Assembly (NCBI GenBank): GCA_050180745.1
Contig: JBFXDW010000016.1
Location: 1-24,192 of the forward strand
Direction: 5' to 3'
Length of the DNA: 24,192 bases
Origin: JBFXDW01 sp050180745
GTDB lineage: Bacteria; Pseudomonadota; Alphaproteobacteria; UBA9219
Below, in pieces: positions 1 to 6,103 of the stretch. Below the pieces are notes generated by a model that was not told where the DNA came from, searched no databases, and saw only the letters and a program-made list of their open reading frames with translations. The position numbers and the translations under genes are program-made. Each line of letters starts with the position of its first letter. Position 1 is the first letter of the stretch.

Positions 1-665
1 ATCAATGGCATCGGTTCAGGAGGCCTCAACAAGATCGCTCGATTCAAATAATCGTCAACATGATCTTCCAAGACATCCAGCTGGGTATTAAAGAAGTGGC
101 CTGTACCCGGAACAATGCGATAATCAATTTCAATGTTGCCTTGTGCTGAAAGCTTTTCAACAAGTTTGGCTACAGATGACTCAGGCACAATTTCATCATC
201 TTGCCCATGTATAACAAGACCAGACGACGGGCAAGGAGCCAAAAAGCTGAAATCCAGCATGTTGGCTGGGGGCGCAACCGAAATAAACGACTCAACTTCG
301 GGGCGACGCATAAGGAGCTGCATACCTATCCATGCACCAAAGGAAAATCCAGCGACCCAAACCGAACGCGCATTCGGGTTAATTGATTGCAGCCAATCGA
401 GGGCTGAAGCTGCATCACTGAGCTCGCCTTCGCCACGATCATAGGTTCCTTGTGAACGTCCTACACCACGAAAATTGAAACGCAATGTTGCAAAGTCACG
501 CTCTGCAAATGCTTGAAATAGCGAATAAACAACCTTGTTGTTCATTGTGCCGCCATGTTGGGGATGAGGGTGGAGGATGATCGCAATCGGCGCTGTGGGA
601 GACTTCCCTGGAGTATAGCGCCCCTCCAAACGGCCCTCGGGGCCAGCAAAAAGAACTTCGGGCAT
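1..665 (-). CDS. alpha/beta hydrolase, COG2945 type (3' end outside window)
   Basis: The reading frame starts at ATG 665-663 behind an AGGA motif with a 6-nt gap, and runs off the left edge without a stop, giving at least 221 residues. The protein has a compact serine-hydrolase fold: an N-terminal strand followed by HPHPQHGG (residues 32-39), the FNFRGVGRSQG oxyanion/loop segment (63-73), the nucleophile elbow GFSFG with Ser108, the acid segment HGQDDEIVP (Asp156 or Asp157) and GTGHFF with the likely catalytic His190. There is no signal peptide, so a cytoplasmic enzyme is expected. The substrate is unknown for this family. From memory, closely similar proteins of about 210-215 residues sit beside isc/suf genes in Rhodospirillales, which matches the divergent iscR here. 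The tail after about residue 208 (rich in Pro) looks longer than usual. The family call is firm; the function is not. Confidence 0.85.
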   Translation of the reverse strand, partial: MPEVLFAGPEGRLEGRYTPGKSPTAPIAIILHPHPQHGGTMNNKVVYSLFQAFAERDFATLRFNFRGVGRSQGTYDRGEGELSDAASALDWLQSINPNARSVWVAGFSFGAWIGMQLLMRRPEVESFISVAPPANMLDFSFLAPCPSSGLVIHGQDDEIVPESSVAKLVEKLSAQGNIEIDYRIVPGTGHFFNTQLDVLEDHVDDYLNRAILLRPPEPMPL

Positions 666-828
666 ATGTGATCCTGAACTGTAAAAGATAAAAAAAGTTT
701 CCATTCCCCAAAAAACAAGGTTAACATTGCTTTCTGGATGGCCGCATCCTAGCACAGGTGGGGGGGCAAAATTCAAGCAACTAATTTGTTGCAGCTCCTT
801 TTAATCATAAAAAAGCCTATTTTAGGGG

Positions 829-856
829 TTACTTTTTCCTTACACTTTTATATAAT
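829..856 (+). promoter_or_regulatory. candidate sigma70-type promoter for iscR-hscB
   Basis: A perfect -10 box TATAAT lies at 851-856, with a weak -35-like TTACTT at 829-834 and a 16-nt spacer. It would start transcription about 50 nt before iscR, whose GGAGG Shine-Dalgarno is at 903-907. I see no clear match to known IscR type 1 or type 2 operators around it. The rest of 666-913 holds only AT-rich sequence and a short GCAAC/GTTGC hairpin at 777-792. Confidence 0.5.
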
Positions 857-913
857 ACTGCGTAGGTACTAGAATTAACGGCGCATTTTGCAACCAAGAA
901 GGGGAGGAAAGCC

Positions 914-1318
914 ATGAGAATAAGTACAAAAGGACGTCATGCGGTTATGGCCATGCTTGACTTTGCACGTCACGGGGGAGAGCGGCCTGTCCCATTAGCA
1001 GATGTCGCACAGCGACAAATGATTTCGCTCTCATATCTAGAGCAGCTCGTCGCCAAGCTTAAGAAGCATGGTCTTGTAAAAAGTATGCGTGGTCCAGGCG
1101 GCGGATATCTACTGGCTCATGAACCTGCGGATATTTCTCTTTACAAAATCGTGAATGCTGTCGATCCAGGCATAACAGCGGGTGAGCGGCCTGTTTTTGA
1201 GGGCGACAATCTCACGGCTCGTCAAATGACAGATAAACTCTGGGGCTCTTTGCTCGAAGAGGTTCAAAAATATCTTAAGGATCGCTCGCTTGGTGATGTC
1301 TTGAATAAAAAGGTATGA
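914..1318 (+). CDS. iscR: Rrf2/IscR-family transcriptional regulator lacking cluster cysteines
   Basis: The 134-residue protein matches IscR along its length: the MRISTKGRHAVMAMLDFA start, a winged helix-turn-helix with SLSYLEQLVAKLKKHGLV (about residues 38-55), the wing RGPGGGYLL (59-67) and the C-terminal helix around DKLWGSLLEEV. In E. coli IscR the segment before that helix carries three cysteines and a histidine that bind a [2Fe-2S] cluster. Here the region (residues 83-108) has none of them, and the whole protein contains no cysteine. It should still bind DNA but cannot sense Fe-S status in the classic way. The start is supported by GGAGG with a 6-nt gap. hscB follows after 12 nt, so the two are probably co-transcribed. 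Family assignment is strong; the symbol is by homology, and a distinct Rrf2 member is possible. Confidence 0.85.
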   Translation: MRISTKGRHAVMAMLDFARHGGERPVPLADVAQRQMISLSYLEQLVAKLKKHGLVKSMRGPGGGYLLAHEPADISLYKIVNAVDPGITAGERPVFEGDNLTARQMTDKLWGSLLEEVQKYLKDRSLGDVLNKKV

Positions 1319-1330
1319 TAAGAATTATCC

Positions 1331-1999
1331 ATGGATAACGTTATCGAGTTTAATGATTTCTCAGCCCCAGAAAATTGCGCTGTCGCTGAGTCCTGTTGCT
1401 GGCTGTGCCAAAAAGGTAATCCTATGCGTGCCTTTTTCTGCCAGCATTGCGGAACAATCCAACCTGTGCGGCCCATAGACCATTTTACGCGGTTGGGACT
1501 GGAACAGCGCATTGATGTAGATTTGCAGAAACTGGATCGCCAATATACAAATCTACATCAAGCCTTTTCTCCTGAGCGCTTTAAAATTCGAGGCCTTGGA
1601 GAGCGAGGGCATGCCGCAGGACAACTTTCGGCTTTGGAAGAATCCTATTTGACGCTACGAGATCCTCTGCGGCGAGCACGTTATTGGATGGACCTCCATC
1701 AGCAAACACAGCCAGTCAACGATATTCCCAATCCGATGCTAGAAGAATTGCAAGCGGAGCTTACTTCGGCTTCTATCGCTTCCGAATGTGATCGCGTTGC
1801 ACATAAAGCGGGCCGCGCGTTAGAGCAGGGTGTTGTCGGTGTGATGCAAGCTTTACGGAGCTTTAACTGGAGATTGGCTAATTCTCTTCTGGCAGAAGTG
1901 AATGGTCTTGAAAATTTGATGCAAGCAGCTCATGAAACGCGTGCCCGTCTTGCCAGTCAGTCCCCCCAAGAAACGGACAATATTTTTCGCAGAAAATAG
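1331..1999 (+). CDS. hscB: HscB-like Fe-S assembly co-chaperone with N-terminal zinc-type Cys motif and no HPD
   Basis: HscB is a J-protein that hands the IscU scaffold to the Hsp70 HscA. This 222-residue protein has a J-like domain at about 48-120 (DHFTRLGL, then DPLRRARYWMDLH) and a C-terminal helical domain. At the N-terminus it has C23-x2-C26 and C37-x2-C40, which resembles the zinc finger of eukaryotic HSC20 and some alphaproteobacterial HscBs. The loop that should carry His-Pro-Asp reads Ser80-Pro81-Glu82 in the setting HQAFSPERF, so the two residues needed to stimulate Hsp70 ATPase are changed. The C-terminal IscU-binding helix is also poorly conserved. It follows iscR by 12 nt, but neither hscA nor any iscS/U/A gene is adjacent. 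It may be diverged and partly or wholly non-functional as a J-protein. Confidence 0.75.
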   Translation: MDNVIEFNDFSAPENCAVAESCCWLCQKGNPMRAFFCQHCGTIQPVRPIDHFTRLGLEQRIDVDLQKLDRQYTNLHQAFSPERFKIRGLGERGHAAGQLSALEESYLTLRDPLRRARYWMDLHQQTQPVNDIPNPMLEELQAELTSASIASECDRVAHKAGRALEQGVVGVMQALRSFNWRLANSLLAEVNGLENLMQAAHETRARLASQSPQETDNIFRRK

Positions 2000-2017
2000 A
2001 AGAAGAACAGATTATAG

Positions 2018-2198
2018 ATAACCCGAATAATGGGTTTAATTCGTTGACAGAAAAAGAAAATGGGATTCCCGCCTTCGCGGGAATGACGGATTTGTTGAGA
2101 GAACTATCCCTTAACCCCACCCGTCATCCCCGTGAAAACGGCGGGCCCATTTGTTTTCTTGCACTTTACTGCATATCCAAACCCATAACTCGGGTTAT
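2018..2198. repeat. inverted pair of small hairpins flanking a palindromic repeat region
   Basis: Two 20-nt arms, 2018-2037 and 2179-2198, are inverted copies that match at 18 of 20 positions. Each arm is itself a hairpin of the form AACCC...GGGTT. They enclose about 140 bp between the convergent hscB and gmhB genes, which holds two palindromic repeats. The right arm includes the gmhB stop codon (2195-2197). The hairpins may serve as transcription terminators for the two genes, but no long T-tract follows them. Confidence 0.55.
2061..2147. repeat. REP-like palindromes with CGTCAT ends
   Basis: At 2065-2084 ATTCCCGC pairs with GCGGGAAT around a CTTC loop, followed by GACGG. A second, decayed copy in the other orientation starts at 2122 (CGTCATCCCCG) and lacks a perfect second arm. 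The type is widespread in alphaproteobacterial spacers, and relatives occur in this window near 5893, 12226, 12334, 18723 and 20893. Confidence 0.65.
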
Positions 2199-2722
2199 AG
2201 ATACGTCTTTACCTCTTCAAGCGTGTGTACATTTTTGATTCTATCCATTTCCGATTGTCCACCCAGCCACAAAATGGTGCCGACTCCAGCATTTTGAGCT
2301 GCTTGTATGTCTGTAAGCTTATCTCCAACCATGATAGATTTTTGCAGATCTATATTCAGTTTTACAGCCGCTTCTAGGATCATGCCTGCACTTGGTTTTC
2401 TCCAAAAGCTGAGGCGCTTATACCGATGAATTTCGGAATCGGGATGCTCAAAACACCACTGAATAAGAGAGAAGTTGATACCTTCCTTTTTCATCTCTTG
2501 CAGCATATAGGCAGTTAGAGCTTCAAAATCCTCTTCCTTATAATACCCTTTTGCTACGCCTGCTTGATTGGTTACAAGAACCAAATAATATCCTTCATCT
2601 ATGGCACGATGAAGCAGATCAAAGATGCCATCCATGAATTCAAAACGATCCCTATGCCCTACATATCCATGTTCAACATTGACAACGCCGTCTCGATCTA
2701 GCAAAAGGGCTTTTTTTTTCAT
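2195..2722 (-). CDS. gmhB: HAD-IIIA phosphatase, probable D-glycero-D-manno-heptose 1,7-bisphosphate 7-phosphatase
   Basis: GmhB removes the 7-phosphate of heptose bisphosphate during ADP-heptose synthesis for the LPS inner core. All HAD motifs are present in this 175-residue protein: LLDRDGVVN (nucleophile Asp9, acid Asp11), VTNQAG (50-55), RKPSAGM (108-114) and VGDKLTDIQAA with the metal-binding Asp. The insertion that binds zinc in E. coli GmhB is mostly lost: Cys90 remains, but the histidine position is Glu92 and the Cys-x-Cys pair before RKP is Ser105 and Trp107. Zinc-free variants of this family are known. HldE and HldD occur 12-15 kb away in the same window, which supports the heptose role. 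A histidinol-phosphate phosphatase or another HAD-IIIA enzyme is the alternative. ATG at 2722 follows an A-rich stretch with no strong Shine-Dalgarno. Confidence 0.75.
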   Translation of the reverse strand: MKKKALLLDRDGVVNVEHGYVGHRDRFEFMDGIFDLLHRAIDEGYYLVLVTNQAGVAKGYYKEEDFEALTAYMLQEMKKEGINFSLIQWCFEHPDSEIHRYKRLSFWRKPSAGMILEAAVKLNIDLQKSIMVGDKLTDIQAAQNAGVGTILWLGGQSEMDRIKNVHTLEEVKTYL

Positions 2723-2795
2723 TTTTTCGTCTTTCTTATGGGATAGAAGCTGTTAGTATCCCTATCGGACATAACCCTAGCAAGGATGATTGACA

Positions 2796-3389
2796 ATGAA
2801 AAGAATCTTAGCGCTTTTACTCGCCTTAACAATTGGAGTTTTTTCTATGAATGTACAAGCCGAAACAACAGAAACTCTTGATCTTGAAAACACGATCTAT
2901 CTCGACTTAAAAGATGGGCGCGTGGTGATTCAGTTGCGCCCCGATATCGCGCCTAATCACGTTGCTCGCATTAAAGAGTTAACGCGCCAAGGATTCTATA
3001 ATGGTCTCAACTTTCACCGCGTTATTCCGGGTTTTATGGCTCAAACAGGTGACCCAAATGGCGATGGCACAGGCGGCAGCGGCCAAAAGCTGAAAGCAGA
3101 ATTCAGCAATGTTCCTCACGTGCGTGGTACGGTGTCTATGGCTCGTGCAGCTAGCCCCGATTCCGGCGACAGCCAGTTCTTTATTTGCTTTGACGATGCG
3201 TCTTACCTTGATGGCAAATATACTGTTTGGGGTCATGTTATTTCCGGCATGGAAGCCGTTGATAAAATAAAAGCAGGATCTCAACTTAATAACGGCAAAG
3301 TCGATGATCCAGACAAGATTATCAAAATGATTGTTGCTGCTGATGAAGGTAAAGAGGCTCCAAAGGTAGAAGTGCCTATAGCTGACTAA
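2796..3389 (+). CDS. exported peptidyl-prolyl cis-trans isomerase, cyclophilin type
   Basis: This 197-residue protein has a signal peptide of about 22 residues ending in NVQA, then a cyclophilin domain. It should therefore catalyse prolyl isomerisation in the periplasm. Diagnostic segments are FHRVIPGFMAQTGDPNGDG, which contains the catalytic Arg of FHR and the Gln of the active site, followed by SMARAASPDSGDSQFFI and LDGKYTVWGHVISGM. The position of the cyclosporin-binding Trp in human CypA (just before LDGK) is Tyr. I chose ATG 2796 because AAGGA at 2782-2786 is 9 nt upstream. A TTG at 2790 in the same frame is only 3 nt from that site. It lies divergent from gmhB, and trmFO follows after 19 nt, possibly in one operon. 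The E. coli counterpart is PpiA. Confidence 0.9.
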   Translation: MKRILALLLALTIGVFSMNVQAETTETLDLENTIYLDLKDGRVVIQLRPDIAPNHVARIKELTRQGFYNGLNFHRVIPGFMAQTGDPNGDGTGGSGQKLKAEFSNVPHVRGTVSMARAASPDSGDSQFFICFDDASYLDGKYTVWGHVISGMEAVDKIKAGSQLNNGKVDDPDKIIKMIVAADEGKEAPKVEVPIAD

Positions 3390-3408
3390 AGACGCGGCGG
3401 AATAAATT

Positions 3409-4746
3409 TTGGACTCCCTTATCCACATTATCGGGGGCGGACTGGCTGGCAGTGAAGCGGCATGGCAACTCGCCATTCGCGACCTGCCAGTCATTTTACA
3501 TGAAATGCGCCCCGTAAAAATGACTCCGGCTCATAAAACGGATGGTCTGGCTGAGCTTGTATGCTCTAACTCGTTGCGTGCGGATGATCATGAGCGTAGC
3601 GCGATTGGCTTGCTTCATCAGGAAATGCGTGAATGCGGCTCTCTTGTTTTAGAGGCAGCTGATGCTTGTGCGGTTCCTGCGGGAGGCGCTTTGGCCGTGG
3701 ATAGAGAGACATTCTCAGAATACATAAGCCATAAAATAAAACAGCATCCACTGATCACAATTCAAAATGAAGAAATTACAACGCTACCCCCAGAGGATTG
3801 GGGTGATGTAATTATAGCATCTGGTCCTTTAACCTCGGATGCGTTAGCGGACTCTATAAGGAAAGTGACAGGAGAGGATTCGCTTCATTTCTTCGATGCG
3901 CTAGCGCCTATCGTAGAGCGCGAGAGCATCGACATGAGCGCGGCATGGTTTCAGTCACGCTATGATAAAGGAACGGGTGTTGATTATATAAATTGCGCGA
4001 TGGATAAGGGGCAGTATGAGAACTTTATCGACGCACTGCTTGAAGCCGAGAAAGTCGAATTTAAAAGTTGGGAAAAAGAGACTGGCTATTTCGAAGGATG
4101 TTTGCCCATTGAAGTCATGGCTTCTCGCGGAAAAGAAACTTTGCGTTATGGCCCTATGAAACCCGTAGGTCTAACCAACCCGCATAAAGACGGGCGCGCT
4201 TATGCGGTCGTGCAATTAAGGCAGGATAACAAAGCGGGAAGTCTGTGGAACATTGTCGGTTTTCAAACGAAAATGACTTATAGTGCGCAAGAAAAAGTAT
4301 TTCGCATGATCCCAGGCCTTGAAAACGCGAGCTTTGCGCGGCTGGGAGGCATTCATCGTAATACCTTCATCAACAGTCCCCTATTACTGGACAAGGAACT
4401 GCGCTTAAAAACACATCCTTATGTACGTTTTGCAGGACAAGTCATGGGGGTCGAGGGGTATGTCGAGTCTGCCTCTATGGGCTTATTGGCGGGGTTGTTT
4501 CTTGCACATGAAAGAGACGGAACAACTCTAACGCCGCCGCCACACACCACAGCTCTGGGCGCCTTGCTTGCTCATGTAACTGGTGAAGCTGTTGCTGAGA
4601 CATTTCAGCCAATGAATGTGAACTTTGGACTCTTTCCTGAGTTCGAGGGACGCGTCAAAGGAAAACAAAATCGAAAGATGGCTCATGCTTCTCGTGCACG
4701 AGAGGATTTTTCTTTATGGCGCTCTAAGAGCCAGTTCATAATCTAG
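3409..4746 (+). CDS. trmFO: methylenetetrahydrofolate-tRNA-(uracil-5-)-methyltransferase TrmFO
   Basis: TrmFO makes 5-methyluridine at position 54 of the tRNA T-loop, using FAD and methylenetetrahydrofolate as methyl donor. The 445-residue protein is of usual length. It shows the FAD-binding start HIIGGGLAGSEAA, the signature VCSNSLRADD with Cys52, a second family cysteine in YINCAMDKGQY, the GCLPIEVMASRG segment and the closing GVEGYVESASMGLLAG. The gene begins with TTG at 3409. The upstream frame is closed by TAA at 3403, leaving only ATT 3406 or TTG 3409, with a GCGGA motif at 3397-3401. It lies 19 nt after the cyclophilin gene. The stop codon sits within a 36-bp palindrome. Folate-dependent TrmFO, rather than SAM-dependent TrmA, is common in alphaproteobacteria. 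Confidence 0.97.
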   Translation: MDSLIHIIGGGLAGSEAAWQLAIRDLPVILHEMRPVKMTPAHKTDGLAELVCSNSLRADDHERSAIGLLHQEMRECGSLVLEAADACAVPAGGALAVDRETFSEYISHKIKQHPLITIQNEEITTLPPEDWGDVIIASGPLTSDALADSIRKVTGEDSLHFFDALAPIVERESIDMSAAWFQSRYDKGTGVDYINCAMDKGQYENFIDALLEAEKVEFKSWEKETGYFEGCLPIEVMASRGKETLRYGPMKPVGLTNPHKDGRAYAVVQLRQDNKAGSLWNIVGFQTKMTYSAQEKVFRMIPGLENASFARLGGIHRNTFINSPLLLDKELRLKTHPYVRFAGQVMGVEGYVESASMGLLAGLFLAHERDGTTLTPPPHTTALGALLAHVTGEAVAETFQPMNVNFGLFPEFEGRVKGKQNRKMAHASRAREDFSLWRSKSQFII

Positions 4747-4762
4747 ATTCTGAACTGGTTCT
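4727..4762. repeat. 36-bp palindrome spanning the trmFO stop codon
   Basis: Arms 4727-4744 and 4745-4762 are complementary at 16 of 18 positions with no spacer. The palindrome covers the last codons and the stop of trmFO. It can form a long stem in the mRNA, but only A-rich sequence follows on the plus strand, so it is not a standard intrinsic terminator. It could be a 3' stabilising stem or a factor-dependent stop. Confidence 0.6.
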
Positions 4763-4902
4763 AAAAACATATCGCTTCCAGTATGACTGTCTGCCTGTTA
4801 ATAACAAGTTGTGGATATAATCTCTTTTTCTTCTACTAGATATTGCGCCGCACGCCCGTTTATGTAAAAAGAATCATGTTCTCTTTCGGGTCAGGTGAGT
4901 CC

Positions 4903-5847
4903 ATGTCCTCTTTACATGAAAAATTCGTTAATCTAGGCAGCCCACGGCGGATCTGGGCTGTTGCTGCGATCAACGGCGATCATGAACGTTTGATGGCTTT
5001 GCACGATCATCTGGCCACCCGTTTTAATGTACGAGATCGTTTGGTTTATCTAGGAAATTATATCGGCATGGGCGCGTTCGATAATCGTGCCGTTCTTGAA
5101 GAACTTCTAGCCTTTCGTTCTGCACTGCTGGCTAAATCAGGAATGGAACCAAACGATATTGTTCATCTTCGTGGTCCTGCTGAGGAAGCATGGCAACGTC
5201 TGTTGCGTTTACAGTTTTCTCCGGCACCTACCCGTGCGCTTGAGCGCTATCTGGAATTTGGTGCCGAGTCGTATCTGCGACTTTACGGAGTCAGCTTGAA
5301 TGACACAAAATCTATGGCGCGGGCGGGAAGCGTCGCAATTACGCGCTGGACAAACCAGCTCCGTATGCTGCAACGGGAAACACCTGGCCACGAGGCTTTT
5401 GTTTGCAGTTTTCGCCGTGCAGCACTAGCGGCAACGCCTGATGATAAGGCTGTTTTGTTTGTACCCGCAGGATATGACGGAAGCCGTATCTTAGAAGATC
5501 AAGAAGATAATCTATGGTTCTCACGGACATCTTTTGCTTTACCAGCGGATAACCAAACAATCTCACGTATTGTACGCGGCTTTGATGCTATGCGCCGTGG
5601 CGTGCAAACGGAAGGACGCGCCGTAACGCTGGATGCGGGGGCAGGGCGTGGCGGCCCGCTTGTGTGTGGCTGTTTTAACGTGGACGGCCAATTGCTTGAG
5701 ATGATTGCCGTAGGTGGCAAGGGAGCTGTTGAGTCATCTCGCTTTGAACATGTCTCACGGCCAGCTATGCCGATACGGAGCGTGCCGCAAATTGGCATCA
5801 TTCCTCCCTCCGAGCAACCAAGCTTGTTTGAGGGTTTACGGGGGTAA
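4903..5847 (+). CDS. PPP-type metallophosphatase-like protein with all catalytic motifs substituted (predicted pseudophosphatase)
   Basis: The 314-residue protein follows the motif order of PPP serine/threonine phosphatases, but the metal ligands and catalytic residues are replaced. The GDxHG position reads AAING (Asp to Ala22, His to Asn24). GDYIDRG reads GNYIGMG (51-57). The GNHE position reads GPAE (His to Ala93). The FVHAG position reads FVPAG, the GHT position reads RGFD, and the closing DTGxxxGGPL strand survives as DAGAGRGGPL. The fold is therefore probably kept without phosphoesterase activity. I recall similar proteins in Rhodospirillales, usually annotated as hypothetical, so this may be a conserved non-enzymatic family. 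I chose ATG 4903, preceded by AGGTGA, because family similarity begins there. In-frame alternatives are ATG 4876 and an upstream TTG at 4843. It has no signal peptide or membrane segment. Its role is unknown. Confidence 0.75.
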   Translation: MSSLHEKFVNLGSPRRIWAVAAINGDHERLMALHDHLATRFNVRDRLVYLGNYIGMGAFDNRAVLEELLAFRSALLAKSGMEPNDIVHLRGPAEEAWQRLLRLQFSPAPTRALERYLEFGAESYLRLYGVSLNDTKSMARAGSVAITRWTNQLRMLQRETPGHEAFVCSFRRAALAATPDDKAVLFVPAGYDGSRILEDQEDNLWFSRTSFALPADNQTISRIVRGFDAMRRGVQTEGRAVTLDAGAGRGGPLVCGCFNVDGQLLEMIAVGGKGAVESSRFEHVSRPAMPIRSVPQIGIIPPSEQPSLFEGLRG

Positions 5848-5892
5848 ATTTTGGAGTAGGTTGCCTTGAAGTAGGTTGCTCTAACAACACCT

Positions 5893-5966
5893 CCGTCATT
5901 CCCGCGACCTGTCGCGCCGACTTGTCTTGCCGAAGCCACGAAGTAGCGTAGGGAGAATAGAGGGAA
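5893..5966. repeat. CGTCATTCCCGCG-type dispersed repeat, degenerate
   Basis: The sequence begins with CGTCATTCCCGCG, contains a short GCGAC/GTCGC stem at 5904-5915, and continues into a GCCGACTTGTC segment typical of long alphaproteobacterial intergenic repeats. A 10-nt arm at 5957-5966 (ATAGAGGGAA) has a perfect inverted partner at 6052-6061, framing the stretch just upstream of mscS. I see no gene in the 256-bp spacer 5848-6103. Confidence 0.5.
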
Positions 5967-5984
5967 GTCCCCTTTTGGTGGTTC

Positions 5985-6021
5985 CCAAAATTGTGATTTT
6001 TATTTTTCTTGCAACTTTTGG
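5985..6021. repeat. AT-rich hairpin, CCAAAA/TTTTGG type
   Basis: CCAAAA at 5985-5990 pairs with TTTTGG at 6016-6021 across a T-rich loop, followed by AAATA. The same layout (CCAGAA...TTGCAA...TTCTGGAAATA) recurs at 12392-12429, also next to a CGTCATT repeat. This suggests a second small dispersed hairpin family. Confidence 0.4.
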
Positions 6022-6103
6022 AAATAGTACAAAAACATGGTAGATAACGATTTCCCTCTATCGCCCCACAGAATGTAAGAACTAATTTACCGGAGCATCC
6101 ATC

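Noticed and set aside
2979..3494. Minus-strand frame of 171 codons over the cyclophilin and trmFO genes
   Set aside because: Lies opposite two well-conserved genes and shows no recognisable domain.
5499..5939. Minus-strand frame of 146 codons over the end of the pseudophosphatase gene
   Set aside because: Low-complexity composition rich in Pro, Ser and Arg, typical of an antisense shadow; starts in a repeat region.
6018..6046. TTGGAA-17-TAGATA upstream of mscS considered as a promoter
   Set aside because: The -10 match is only three of six positions and overlaps the hairpin repeat; too weak to annotate.
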